In this document: piece after piece, positions 1 to 7,922 of the stretch
Layout of the letters: each line of letters begins with the position of its first letter
How positions within the stretch are numbered: position 1 is the stretch's first letter
Assembly (NCBI GenBank): GCA_944387065.1
Contig: CALXDM010000006.1
Span: 1 to 64,000 of the forward strand
Direction of reading: 5' to 3'
Origin: an uncultured Oscillospiraceae bacterium
Lineage (GTDB): Bacteria > Bacillota > Clostridia > Oscillospirales > Oscillospiraceae
Length of the DNA: 64,000 nt
Translations under genes and position numbers: made by a program
The notes under the pieces: model-generated
Told to the model about the DNA's origin: nothing
The model's database searches: none
What the model saw: the letters and a program-made list of their open reading frames with translations, nothing else

Positions 1-78
1 TTCAGATGATCTTATTGTACTGAATCCGGGTACAAAATACCCCCTCCACAGCAAAAAAGTACCCCCGCGCCCTATGAC

Positions 79-105
79 GTGAACCGCCCCAGATTGTGCG
101 GGCAG
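79..105. repeat. IS terminal inverted repeat (distal end)
   Basis: Outer bases GTGAACCGC, then CCAG after one mismatch, match the reverse complement of 1234-1260. Agreement decays further inward, as is common in IS3-type ends. This is the end behind the transposase 3' terminus. Bases 1-78, outside the element, show no recognisable gene or site. Confidence 0.6.
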
Positions 106-138
106 CACAAAAAAGCCCCTGTGCAGGAATATTGAGTT

Positions 139-931
139 TTAGTAGCAGTGGCGCAGTATCAGCAGCGCTACTCCTGTTTTGTACTGGATGCGCTCGTAGT
201 TGTAAAAGTGGATGTGCCGGTCAATCATCCCATTGGCCTCGGCGAAAGTAGCCGGTTTGTGCTGTATAGATGCATTCTGTTTTGAGGATGGAAAAATTTT
301 CCCTCCATCGCATTGTCATACGGGTTTCCGCGCCTTGACACGGAAGGCGTAATGCCGTATTCTCGAGTCAGATTAAAAGTACGCTTGTGAGGTATACTGA
401 AACCCTTGATCGCTGCGGAGCTGAAACTATGCAGTGACTGCTTTTTTCTCCTGCTTCATGGCCAGCCGGATGGTATCCAGCACTAAATTCACCGTTTGCT
501 GTGTCCCAGTCTTGTAGGCCACAATGCTGTTGTTGTACAGATCCCGGATCATAAAGATATAGTACCCCCTGTTTTGTCTGAATATAGCAAATGTCGGTCA
601 CCCACTTGGAGTTCGACTTTTCAGCATGAAACTGGCGGTTTGGCAGGTTCTCGTACTTGTGCAGCTGCTGGCTCATCTGCTGCCACTTTCTACGGCGGCC
701 GTAGGTTTGAAAGCATTTGTCTCACTGCCGGCATATCTTCTTAGCAAACTCCGCATCTTTCTCCGGCTGGCTCAAACGGCTTACAAAGCCGTAATAACCA
801 CTCCTGGACACCGTAAAAAACTGCACATCACGGCTATGGGATATTCTTTCCAGTAACAGTATATCACTGCATATTTTACCGTGGCTCTCACTTCCTTTCC
901 ACGGATTGCAGAAAATCCCACAGTAATTCAC
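139..931 (-). pseudogene. IS3-type transposase OrfB, broken (DDE integrase domain)
   Basis: Reading in three successive segments recovers a recognisable IS3 OrfB: SRSGYYGFVSRLSQPEK near the N-terminus, then SNSKWVTDICYI (first catalytic Asp region), LYNNSIVAYKTG (second), REYGITPSVSRRGNPYDNA (third), and the C-terminal FAEANGMIDRHIHFYNYERI pattern ending in a stop at 139-141. The frame is broken by an in-frame TGA near 722, a frameshift in a G run near 565-570 and another near 285-295. The catalytic motifs survive but no continuous protein can be made. The start is uncertain because this frame overlaps orfA. Confidence 0.8.
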
Positions 932-1181
932 TCTCTATTTTCAGCCGCTCATTTTCCTTTGCATAGTCCTCAATTGTTTTCACCTCCTGAGGTCTGCCTT
1001 TTGATACAGGAGCTATTTGTCGAAGCTTTGTCTCCGGCCGAAGCCCGCACCAGCTCTGAATTGTATAGCGGCTGATTCCGTATTCACGGATGATTTCTCT
1101 CTGACTTTTCCCTCCCTGGATTTCTCTGCGGCCTTGTTCTTTCACTTCCTCATTATAGTAAATCATTCTTTTCCCCGGCAT
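888..1181 (-). CDS. IS3-type transposase OrfA (helix-turn-helix subunit)
   Basis: 97 residues. The N-terminal half carries a helix-turn-helix pattern (GKSQREIIREYGISRYTIQSW, about residues 24-45), the DNA-binding part of IS3-type transposases. The C-terminal third is a charged coil (DYAKENERLKIESELL) like the leucine-zipper segment used for multimerisation. A GGGGG motif seven bases upstream of the ATG serves as ribosome binding site. orfB follows in another frame and overlaps its end, the usual arrangement for production of OrfAB by frameshifting. OrfA alone does not transpose. Confidence 0.8.
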   Translation of the reverse strand: MPGKRMIYYNEEVKEQGRREIQGGKSQREIIREYGISRYTIQSWCGLRPETKLRQIAPVSKGRPQEVKTIEDYAKENERLKIESELLWDFLQSVERK

Positions 1182-1233
1182 AGCAATACCCCCTGATGTA
1201 ACTATTTCCCTATATTAGGGAGCTTTTTGTCTA

Positions 1234-1260
1234 TTGTCCGTTTTTACTGGCGCGGTTCAC
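1234..1260. repeat. IS terminal inverted repeat (orfA end)
   Basis: Reverse complement starts GTGAACCGC and continues, after one mismatch, CCAG, matching 79-105. It lies just upstream of the orfA start. Only 37 bp separate it from the stop codon of the LTA-synthase-like gene at 1298. Confidence 0.6.
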
Positions 1261-1297
1261 GGCTGCATGGTCGGGCAGGCTGTTTTTCTCTTGCCGG

Positions 1298-3442
1298 CTA
1301 CCACGTCACCCCGTAGTCGGCCAGCACCCGGTAGTAGTCCTGCTGGATGATCTGCTTGGCATAGGTATACTTGGCCTGGACCAGCTGGGTCACAGCCCTC
1401 ACATAGCCCTCGTCCACCGTCACGCCCGGGTTGGGGGTAAAGATACCGGTGGCTGCCTCATAGGTGCCCGCCGCGGTGATCCAGCTGTTTCCAAAGCCGG
1501 TGTTGGCAAACACCACCAGGGGCATACAGGTGGAGACCTGGTCCACCTCATAGTTGGTGGCAAAGACGTCCCGGCCGGAGTACAGGCGGGAGTCATAGTC
1601 CAGTCCGAACAGGTTGCAGAGGGTGGGCACGATGTCGATGGACGAGCAGGGGGTGTCCACCTCCACGGGCTCCTCGATGGCGGCCGACCACATGATGAGG
1701 GTGTTGCGGTATCGGGAGGTGTCCCGCTCGGTGTCGCTCATCCCCCGCAGCTCGTTGTAGTAGTCCACCTCCCCGGCAGCCATCTGATAGGGATAGTGGT
1801 CCGAGGTGAGCACGATGAGGGTGTCGTCGGCAATGCCCGCCCGCTCCAGACGGCCCACCAGGTCTGCCATGGCCGCCTCCAGCTCCAGGTTGCAGGCGAT
1901 GTAGGCCTGCACCTGCTCGGAGGCGTTGGGATAGGCGGCCTGTGCCTCCGCCTGGTGCTTGCGGGCCATGGCGTTGTCCGACCAATAGTAGTTGCAGTGG
2001 CCGCTCACCGTCATATAGTAGGCGTGGAAGGGGGTACCGTTCTCCACATAGTCCTGGATATAGCTGTCCGCCGTGGCCTGGATCATCTCCAGGTCGGACT
2101 TGGGCCAGAGGGTTGGATCGTCGGTGGACAGCACCAGGCCGTTGCCGATGCCATGGTAGTCATAGCCCAGGTTGGTGTGGGTCTGGTCCCGGCCGTAGTA
2201 ATCATAGGTGTGGTTGTGCCAGGCCGGGACATTGTACCCCAACTTGGCAAACTGCCGGGCCAGGGAGATGGGCATATCCTTGTCCTTGCTGGCCCCAAAG
2301 GCGGTCTGACTGCCAAACCAGTTGGGGATGAGGCCCGTCATCACCGCGAACTCCCCGCCAGAGGTGGACTGGGTCCAGTTGGGCTGGTAGTAGTTCTGGA
2401 ACACGAAGCCCTCATGGGAGAGCCGGTACAGGGTGGGGGTGAGTTCCTGGCTGATCAGGTAGGGAGAGAAGGCCTCGGCGGTGATCAGGATCAGGTTCTT
2501 GCCCTGGAACATCCCGGTGTACTGGTTTTGCCGGGAGGGGGTCAGCCCACCCAGGTACTGGTGCAGGGCCTTTAGATTGCTGTCGCTGGCGGAGGCGGCC
2601 AGGGCGGCAAAATCGATGTCCAGCGCGTTGTCCCCATAAACCGTCGGCGTGCTGGACGGCGGCTGGCTGGCAGCGCCGGAGGGATCTGGCTGGGGCGAGG
2701 CCGAGCTGCCTGGCAGCAGATCCGGGTGAAGCTCAGGCAGGGGGGCCTCGGGCTGGCCAAACAGAGCGTACTCCAGCTCCAGCCGAAGAGCGCTCACCAG
2801 CCCGAACTGGGGGATGGCGGTGTTGGCGGTAAAGTCATAGGTGTAGTAGCTGCCCGCGCCCCCCAGGGAGGAGATGAGGAAGGCGGCCAGCTGGCACACC
2901 GCCATCCCCCCCGCCAGCAGGCCCCGGACCAGGGCGATCTGCCCTCCCTGGGGCACGATGGCCCTGCCCAGCAGGCAGTAGGCGGCCAGGGGCAGGAAGG
3001 CCAACAGGAGGAAGGGCAGAATGTCCAGCACTACATCCCAGATGGTGGAGGCGAAGTTGCCCATCACGTCTCCGGCCATCCCGCCCATGAAGGTCAGCCC
3101 ATAGTAGACCCCGAACATGCTCCGGCAGCCCCGCTCCACGCACAGGATCACCCCGCCCAGGGCCACCAAAACACCCCCCGCTACCCGGGCCGCCCGGCGC
3201 CAGGGCAGCAGGTCCAGCACCAGGAAGATGGCCAGGCCGGCGGCCACAGAAAACAGGAAGATGCGCACCAGCGCCTGGGTAAAGAAGGGAACGTCCCGGT
3301 CAAACAGGCGCAGCAGCAACTCGTGGTAGAGCACCGTCACCGGGAAGAACAGCAGGGAGAGCAACGGCTTACCGCCCTCCCCCCGGCGGCGGGTGCGGCG
3401 GTCAGCCGGTCCGCCCGACTGCAGATATCTGGGTTGGCGCAT
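1298..3442 (-). CDS. LTA synthase family protein (membrane sulfatase-fold phosphoglycerol transferase)
   Basis: 714 residues. About five hydrophobic segments in the first 220 residues (for example FLFSVAAGLAIFLVLDLL and ILPFLLLAFLPLAAYCLLG) are followed by a Pro/Ser-rich linker (about 245-275) and an extracellular sulfatase-fold domain from about 315 to the end. Visible family marks are LILITAEAF at the domain start, the nucleophile region TQSTSGGEFAVMTG, HNHTYDYYGRD, and the metal-ligand motif LTSDHYPY. LtaS-type enzymes transfer glycerol-phosphate from phosphatidylglycerol to the growing lipoteichoic acid. The polymer made here is not provable from sequence. GGAGG lies seven bases before the ATG. 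It is apparently monocistronic, with a Pho-type promoter upstream and an IS remnant immediately downstream. Confidence 0.85.
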   Translation of the reverse strand: MRQPRYLQSGGPADRRTRRRGEGGKPLLSLLFFPVTVLYHELLLRLFDRDVPFFTQALVRIFLFSVAAGLAIFLVLDLLPWRRAARVAGGVLVALGGVILCVERGCRSMFGVYYGLTFMGGMAGDVMGNFASTIWDVVLDILPFLLLAFLPLAAYCLLGRAIVPQGGQIALVRGLLAGGMAVCQLAAFLISSLGGAGSYYTYDFTANTAIPQFGLVSALRLELEYALFGQPEAPLPELHPDLLPGSSASPQPDPSGAASQPPSSTPTVYGDNALDIDFAALAASASDSNLKALHQYLGGLTPSRQNQYTGMFQGKNLILITAEAFSPYLISQELTPTLYRLSHEGFVFQNYYQPNWTQSTSGGEFAVMTGLIPNWFGSQTAFGASKDKDMPISLARQFAKLGYNVPAWHNHTYDYYGRDQTHTNLGYDYHGIGNGLVLSTDDPTLWPKSDLEMIQATADSYIQDYVENGTPFHAYYMTVSGHCNYYWSDNAMARKHQAEAQAAYPNASEQVQAYIACNLELEAAMADLVGRLERAGIADDTLIVLTSDHYPYQMAAGEVDYYNELRGMSDTERDTSRYRNTLIMWSAAIEEPVEVDTPCSSIDIVPTLCNLFGLDYDSRLYSGRDVFATNYEVDQVSTCMPLVVFANTGFGNSWITAAGTYEAATGIFTPNPGVTVDEGYVRAVTQLVQAKYTYAKQIIQQDYYRVLADYGVTW

Positions 3443-3479
3443 TGGGATCCCTCCGTCTTTCCCTATGGCAAAATACTCG

Positions 3480-3501
3480 GCCGCCTGCCAGGGCAGGCGG
3501 C
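3480..3501 (-). other. Hairpin in the 5' leader of the LTA-synthase-like gene
   Basis: Inverted repeat with perfect 10-bp arms (GCCGCCTGCC and GGCAGGCGGC) separated by two bases. It lies between the predicted transcription start (about 3514) and the ATG at 3442. There is no T run, so it is more likely a leader stem-loop than a terminator. Confidence 0.5.
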
Positions 3502-3520
3502 GCTTTATGTCAACGGATTT

Positions 3521-3588
3521 ATCTTATCACAGTCCCCATGGGATTTCAATGATAAGATGGTGACAATCAGATGACAATCAAGTGACAA
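3521..3588 (-). promoter_or_regulatory. Sigma-A promoter with four-hexamer Pho-type box
   Basis: On the minus strand, TTGTCA occurs at 3583-3588, 3572-3577 and 3561-3566, and TTATCA at 3550-3555. Each hexamer starts exactly 11 bp from the next. A -35 TTGAAA (3544-3549) directly abuts the last hexamer, followed by a 17-bp spacer and -10 TAAGAT (3521-3526). Tandem direct hexamers at 11-bp period just upstream of or overlapping -35 are the classic binding site of PhoP/PhoB (OmpR-family) dimers. A matching regulator is encoded at 61319-61975. Activation under phosphate starvation is inferred. Confidence 0.75.
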
Positions 3589-3720
3589 ATACCATCTTGA
3601 ATCCCCATGAGGGATGCCTCCAGCCATCCTATATACGCCCCAAGGGGGCAAATGGTTGCAGGGTAGGGGAGGCGGGTACAAAAATCCACCCCGTTGGCGG
3701 CGGGGCGGGCAGGAAACGCT

Positions 3721-3754
3721 TGCGCCCCCGGCAGGTCCATTTGCCGGGGGCGCA
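3721..3754 (-). terminator. Hairpin downstream of the kinase-like gene
   Basis: Perfect 13-bp arms (TGCGCCCCCGGCA and TGCCGGGGGCGCA) with an 8-base loop, just past the stop at 3770. No U run follows on the minus strand, so termination is likely but not certain. No gene is recognisable between this hairpin and the Pho-type box at 3588. Confidence 0.5.
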
Positions 3755-3769
3755 TTTCGGCGGCCGGGT

Positions 3770-4549
3770 TCAGCCCAGCTCCTCGGGGCGGAAGGACTCT
3801 GGCGGCAGCAGCTCGCTAAACGCCACCAGGGCCTCGTCAAACCCGCCCGGGTCATAGGCCGGGGCGGGGCTCTCCAGCCGACCGGTGGGACGGCCCAGTC
3901 CCAGCGGCAGCAAGGCCACCAGGGACAGCCGCTCCCCGGGCGCCCGCTGCTCCACCAGGCTGCCCGCGTGCAGCTCGGCAATCTGCCGGGCCAGGGGCAG
4001 CTCCCAGCCCTCGGCCAGTTCCTCCTGGCCGGGGGCAGACAGTCGCTGGATCAACTCCTCCCCCGGGCGGGCCGGCCCCGGTCCGCGCACGGTGAAGCAG
4101 GCGCTGTCCTCCTGCTGGGTCAGGGTGATGCTCACCTCTCCCCCCGGCCGGGCGGCACAGGCCACCAGGGAGAGCACCATCTGCTCGGCCAGGTCCTGGT
4201 CCACATGAGCCAGCAGCCGCTCCGGCCCCTGGTAGCTCAGGCTCACTCCCGCCCCGCCCAACACCCCTCGGGCCCGGGCGGCCAGCTGGGCGCTCCACGG
4301 CCCCAGGTCCACCGGCGCGGGAAAGGCGCGGATCTCATCCTCGTCGGTCAGGCGGTCGAGCAGCTCCATCTGCCCCACCGACCGCAGCATCCGGCAGATG
4401 CTCTGGTTGAGCACCGCCAGATAGGCCCCGGCCTTTTCCCCGGTGGCCGTCCGCTCCAGCATCTGGCTGGCTGCGGTCAGGTTGGAAAGCTGTATGCGCA
4501 GCCGTGCGGCCATCCCGGCCACGCTGGCCGCCAGTGTCTCCCGATCCAT
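3770..4549 (-). CDS. Degenerate histidine-kinase-like protein
   Basis: 259 residues, soluble, with no membrane segment. Residues 1-60 look like a dimerisation helix pair (RIQLSNLTAASQMLE), but the place where a phospho-accepting His would lie holds no His. Residues 130-220 follow the HATPase fold (EQMVLSLVACAARPGGEVSITL, then AEGWELPLARQIAELHAGSL), yet the N-box Asn is replaced and the DxGxG and GxGxG loops are not preserved. A pseudokinase or scaffold related to histidine kinases is the best description. No response regulator gene is adjacent. The run of GGGGG before GATGGA may act as ribosome binding site. The C-terminal tail (about 225-259) is Pro/Glu-rich. Confidence 0.5.
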   Translation of the reverse strand: MDRETLAASVAGMAARLRIQLSNLTAASQMLERTATGEKAGAYLAVLNQSICRMLRSVGQMELLDRLTDEDEIRAFPAPVDLGPWSAQLAARARGVLGGAGVSLSYQGPERLLAHVDQDLAEQMVLSLVACAARPGGEVSITLTQQEDSACFTVRGPGPARPGEELIQRLSAPGQEELAEGWELPLARQIAELHAGSLVEQRAPGERLSLVALLPLGLGRPTGRLESPAPAYDPGGFDEALVAFSELLPPESFRPEELG

Positions 4550-4589
4550 TCCATCTGCCCCCTATCCTATCTCTCTTATTGTATGCGCG

Positions 4590-4629
4590 GCGGCGCACAG
4601 GCTGCCATGGAAAAATCTGTGCGCCGCCC
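4590..4629 (-). terminator. Hairpin downstream of the Mrp gene
   Basis: Perfect 12-bp arms (GGCGGCGCACAG and CTGTGCGCCGCC) with a 16-base loop lie between mrp and the kinase-like gene. There is no clear U run after the second arm on the minus strand. A -10-like TACAAT for the next gene follows directly, so the hairpin separates the two units. Confidence 0.5.
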
Positions 4630-4685
4630 ACCCCAGTTTACCAGATTTTCCGACCCTTCACAAGCCGGACGGCAGACCGGGCCCG

Positions 4686-5519
4686 TCAGGCCCCCTCCGG
4701 CGCGTCCAGCAGGGCGGCCACCTCTGCCATCGGATTGGGGGCGTACTGCTCCAGCCGCCCCTCATCCATGGCCTGGGACAGGGCCGGATCCAGCGGCAGC
4801 TTGGCCAGCACCGGCAGGGACAGCTGGGCGCCCAGCGCGTCAATGGTGCTCTGTCCAAAGATGGGGTGGCGGGCGCCGCAGTCGGGGCATTGGAAGTAGC
4901 TGTAATTCTCCACCAGCCCCAGCACCGGGATCTTCATCATCTCGGCCATCCGCACCGCCTTGGTGACGATCATACCCACCAGGGTCTGAGGGGCGGTGAC
5001 CACGATGGCCCCGTCCACCGGCAGGGACTGGAACACCGTCAGGGGTACGTCCCCCGTCCCAGGGGGCATATCTACGAACAGGTAGTCCAGTTCCCCCCAC
5101 ACCACGTCGGTCCAGAACTGCCGCACCGCGTTGGCCACCACCGGGCCCCGCCACACCACCGGATCGGTCTCCTGCTGGGTGAGCAGGTTCAGGCTCATCA
5201 GCTTCACCCCGCCCCCACTCACCGCCGGGATCAGGCCCTCCTCCCCGCCGGTGGCCCGGGTGTGCACCCCAAAGGCCCGGGGCACCGAGGGGCCGGTGAT
5301 GTCCGCGTCCAGCACGCCCACCCGCTTACCTCGAGCGGCCATGGCTGCGGCCAGGGAACAGGTGACGGTGGACTTGCCCACGCCCCCCTTGCCGCTGGCC
5401 ACCGCCACCACCTTCTTGATGTGGGAGGCCGCGTTGGCCGGCTTGCGCAGGTCCTGGGGCGCGCGCCGCTCCCCGCAGCTTGCGCCGCAGGAGCTGCACT
5501 CGTTGCTGCATTGACTCAT
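4686..5519 (-). CDS. Mrp/NBP35 family Fe-S cluster carrier ATPase
   Basis: 277 residues. A Cys-rich N-terminus (four Cys within the first 15 residues, CSNECSSCGASC) precedes a deviant Walker A motif SGKGGVGKST (about 43-52), the switch motif LDADITGPSVP and DMPPGTGD (Walker B region). A CxxC (CPDC, about residue 218) is where these dimers bridge a labile 4Fe-4S cluster. Mrp proteins hand assembled clusters to apoproteins in the cytosol. An extra N-terminal Cys cluster, as in NBP35-like members, suggests a second cluster. Length is normal for the family. Confidence 0.9.
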   Translation of the reverse strand: MSQCSNECSSCGASCGERRAPQDLRKPANAASHIKKVVAVASGKGGVGKSTVTCSLAAAMAARGKRVGVLDADITGPSVPRAFGVHTRATGGEEGLIPAVSGGGVKLMSLNLLTQQETDPVVWRGPVVANAVRQFWTDVVWGELDYLFVDMPPGTGDVPLTVFQSLPVDGAIVVTAPQTLVGMIVTKAVRMAEMMKIPVLGLVENYSYFQCPDCGARHPIFGQSTIDALGAQLSLPVLAKLPLDPALSQAMDEGRLEQYAPNPMAEVAALLDAPEGA

Positions 5520-5537
5520 GTTATACGCTTCCTTTCA

Positions 5538-5572
5538 CCCCCGCCAGGCCGATGGCCTGGGGGAAATTTTTT
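5538..5572 (+). terminator. Terminator-like hairpin with T run in the mrp/padR intergenic region
   Basis: CCAGGCC pairs with GGCCTGG across a 3-base loop, flanked by C and G runs, and AAATTTTTT follows on the plus strand. No plus-strand gene precedes it, so it may stop antisense transcription out of mrp. Confidence 0.4.
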
Positions 5573-5578
5573 GATGAA

Positions 5579-5612
5579 ATACCTTGACAGGCGAGGTATT
5601 CTATGTTACCCT
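5579..5612 (+). promoter_or_regulatory. Promoter and candidate PadR operator
   Basis: TTGACA at 5584-5589, 17 bp, then a weak -10 TACCCT at 5607-5612. The inverted repeat ATACCT (5579-5584) / AGGTAT (5594-5599), with a 9-bp gap, straddles the -35. Its position fits autorepression by the PadR protein encoded downstream. The leader is long (about 175 bases to the padR ATG) and shows no gene. Confidence 0.5.
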
Positions 5613-5795
5613 CTCCCCAGAAGTACTTCGGCAGATGATGTATATCCGCCGTGACTGGGAGGGCTGTACAATGCCTGGCATCCCCGCAGTCCGGGCTCCC
5701 GGATGGGGCCTGGGCGGGCGGCCTCCCGGCCGGGGCCAAGGCCCGGGGGTTCCGGGCCAGGCCCCTGAAACGGCGAGAAGGGGGGCAGCGCCGCC

Positions 5796-6131
5796 ATGTC
5801 CATTTCCGGCGACACCTTGCGCGGGCATACAGACACCATTATTTTAACACAGCTGCTGCGCGCAGACAACTATGGTTATGAGATCAACAAAAAGATTCAG
5901 CAGCGCACCCACGGGCAGTACGGCCTGAAGGAGGCCACGCTGTACACCGCCTTCAAGCGGCTGGAGCAAAACGGGCTGATCCGCTCCTACTGGGGGCAGG
6001 ACGGGCCCGGCGCCCGGCGGCGCTACTACTCCATCACTCAGGAGGGCCGCCGCCGCTGGGAGGAGAACACCCGGGAGTGGGCGGCCACCCGGGCGCTGCT
6101 GGACGCGCTGATTTCCATCGAGGAGGAATGA
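5796..6131 (+). CDS. PadR family transcriptional regulator
   Basis: 111 residues. A winged helix-turn-helix of the PadR type: ILTQLLRADNYGYEINKKI, then KEATLYTAFKRLEQNGLI (recognition helix about 42-59) and RRYYSITQEGRR (wing), ending in a short amphipathic dimerisation helix. It is the first gene of a three-gene operon, 6 bp before the DUF1700/DUF4097 gene. PadR regulators of this layout usually repress their own operon and respond to envelope stress or antibiotics; the ligand is unknown here. A G-rich site about 10 bases upstream supports the ATG. Confidence 0.9.
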   Translation: MSISGDTLRGHTDTIILTQLLRADNYGYEINKKIQQRTHGQYGLKEATLYTAFKRLEQNGLIRSYWGQDGPGARRRYYSITQEGRRRWEENTREWAATRALLDALISIEEE

Positions 6132-6137
6132 GCAAGC

Positions 6138-7610
6138 ATGGAACCGATGAAACAGAGATTTGTCGACGCGGTGGCCGGCCAGCTGGCCGGCGCACCCCAC
6201 TCCACCGCCAAGGACGAGCTCATCGAGGAGCTGTCTGACAACCTATACCGGCGCTATCAGGACCTGGTGGGCGCCGGCCTGGGCCAGGAGGATGCCTGGC
6301 GCCAGGCGATGGACTGTCTGGGGGACACCGGCGAGCTGGTGGAATATCTCAACGGCCTTCAGCCCGACGAGTCCCTGCCCGAGCCGGTGGCTCGTCCCGG
6401 CCAGGGGGACGGCGGGCAGATGGAGGAACTGCTGAGAAACGTGGAGGAAATGGTCAAGGGTGCGCTGGGCAAGGCCAAGAGCGCGCTGAAAGACGCCAAA
6501 GACCGGGCAGAGGACAGCCTGGGCGTGTCCACCGACGAGCTGGCCCGGGAGGCCAGGGAAAAGGTAGGCCAAGCCTTCCGGAAGGCCAAGGACGCGGTGG
6601 AGAGCACCGTCTCGGCCTGGGCCGGTGGCCGCTGGGAGGGGGAAGCGCCCGACCCCGTGCCGCTGGATGGGCCTGTCTGGGCAAATAAGCTTACGGGGCT
6701 GGACGTGCAGGTGGCCGGTGACGTCACCATTCGCCTGAACCAAGGGGAGGACGGGGACGTGGTAATTGGCGGCGATGTGGGGCGGCTGGAGGCCTTCCGC
6801 ACCGAGGACGGGGTGCTCACCATCCGGCAGGACAGCCGGACGGCCAGCTCCTTCTTCCTGTTCCGCCGGGGACTATATGCCGCCGACGTCACTCTGGATC
6901 TGCCCCGGCGCTGGTGGGACTTCATCCGGGTGTCCACCGCCGCAGGGGACGTGGAGGTGAGCGGTGAGGTCCCCCTGGGCCAGCTGACGGTCCAGACCGC
7001 CAGCGGAGACCTCTGCGGCCGGCTGCCCCAATGCCAGCAGCTGGAGGTTCGCTCCACCAGCGGAGACGTGGAGTGGGAGGGCTGCGTGGACACGCTGCGG
7101 GTGGAGACGGTCAGCGGCGATGTGCACCTGCGCGGCCGGCTATCCCGGGTAGACCGGATGGTATGCAAGAGCGTCAGCGGCGACATAGAGTGGGAGGGGG
7201 CCGCCGGCCAGCTCCAGGCAGAGACGGTCAGCGGCGACATCCTGCTCAGCGGCCGCATGGGCCAGGTTCAGGCCTCCAGCACGAGCGGCGAGGTGGAGCT
7301 GTACGGCCCGGTGGAGCAGGCCCGCTGCTTCTCGGCCAGCGGCTGCGTGCGGCTGGAGAGCGGTCAGCTGCCCCGGCGCATGGATCTGTCCTCCAAGTCG
7401 GGGGACTGTGAGGCCCGCATCCCAGACGACGGCGCCTTCCTCCTCCACTTCAAGACGGCCAGCGGTCGGATCCAGTCCGATTTCTTCCCCGACGCCAAGG
7501 GCGGCCGGAGCTGCACCTTCTCCCACCGCGGGGACGAAGCTCCTGGCCAGGAAGCCCCCGCCTACCGGATCTCCAGCGTCAGCGGCGACCTGCACCTGTA
7601 CAAGTACTGA
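6138..7610 (+). CDS. DUF1700-like / DUF4097 beta-solenoid protein
   Basis: 490 residues. Residues 1-80 resemble DUF1700 (KDELIEELSDNLYRRYQDL). A charged amphipathic helical stretch (about 95-165) leads into a C-terminal beta-solenoid of DUF4097 type (about 190-490), marked by regularly spaced turns such as TASGDL, STSGDV, TVSGDV, SVSGDI, TVSGDI and STSGEV. No transmembrane helix is obvious. The gene sits between padR and pspC, the usual neighbourhood of these envelope-sensing modules, but its biochemical role is unknown. Translation is probably coupled to padR (6-bp gap). Confidence 0.8.
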   Translation: MEPMKQRFVDAVAGQLAGAPHSTAKDELIEELSDNLYRRYQDLVGAGLGQEDAWRQAMDCLGDTGELVEYLNGLQPDESLPEPVARPGQGDGGQMEELLRNVEEMVKGALGKAKSALKDAKDRAEDSLGVSTDELAREAREKVGQAFRKAKDAVESTVSAWAGGRWEGEAPDPVPLDGPVWANKLTGLDVQVAGDVTIRLNQGEDGDVVIGGDVGRLEAFRTEDGVLTIRQDSRTASSFFLFRRGLYAADVTLDLPRRWWDFIRVSTAAGDVEVSGEVPLGQLTVQTASGDLCGRLPQCQQLEVRSTSGDVEWEGCVDTLRVETVSGDVHLRGRLSRVDRMVCKSVSGDIEWEGAAGQLQAETVSGDILLSGRMGQVQASSTSGEVELYGPVEQARCFSASGCVRLESGQLPRRMDLSSKSGDCEARIPDDGAFLLHFKTASGRIQSDFFPDAKGGRSCTFSHRGDEAPGQEAPAYRISSVSGDLHLYKY

Positions 7611-7696
7611 GCGGGCGGGATGAGGCGGACCCGCTGCCCGCCCTGCCCCTACGCTTATCAACCGCAGAAACAATCCGGTTCGTATTTCAGGAAGGA

Positions 7697-7912
7697 ATGT
7701 GTGATCTTCTCATGATGAAACGACTCTATCGCACCACCAGCTCCGACGCCGTGCTTTGCGGCGTGTGCGGCGGCATCGCCCGGTATCTGGGCCTGGACTC
7801 CACCGTGGTCCGGGTGTCCACCGTGCTGTTGGTGTTCGTGTTCGGCCTGTCCCTGTGGGTCTATGTCATCGCGGCCCTGCTCATGCCCAAGGAGAGCGCC
7901 CTGTGGAAATGA
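7697..7912 (+). CDS. PspC domain membrane protein
   Basis: 71 residues from the first ATG, about 66 if the start is the MMKRLYRT pair at 7712/7715, which matches PspC family starts better. KRLYRTTSSDAVLCGVCGGIARYLGLD is the PspC signature region, followed by one membrane helix (STVLLVFVFGLSLWVYVIAALLM). PspC-like proteins work with PadR/DUF4097 neighbours in envelope stress modules. An AGGAAGGA motif lies just upstream of the first ATG, a poor distance for that ATG and long for the later ones, so the start remains open. Confidence 0.8.
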   Translation: MCDLLMMKRLYRTTSSDAVLCGVCGGIARYLGLDSTVVRVSTVLLVFVFGLSLWVYVIAALLMPKESALWK

Positions 7913-7922
7913 GCCCCGACCC

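Larger units (their letters stand above)
79..1260 (-). mobile_element. Degenerate IS3-family insertion sequence
   Basis: About 1.18 kb flanked by imperfect inverted repeats (79-105 and 1234-1260) that both begin GTGAACCGC at the outer edge. Inside, on the minus strand, lie an intact orfA-like gene and a broken orfB with a DDE-type integrase domain. Size, two-ORF layout and terminal repeats fit the IS3 family. The element is visibly lower in GC than the genes around it, pointing to transfer. No exact 3-4 bp target duplication is visible (GAC outside the left end, GGC outside the right). It is probably immobile on its own because orfB is broken several times. Confidence 0.8.

Noticed and set aside
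3505..3981. A 158-codon minus-strand frame downstream of the kinase-like gene
   Set aside because: It overlaps the kinase-like gene in another frame and crosses the terminator and the Pho-type promoter. It has no recognisable domain.
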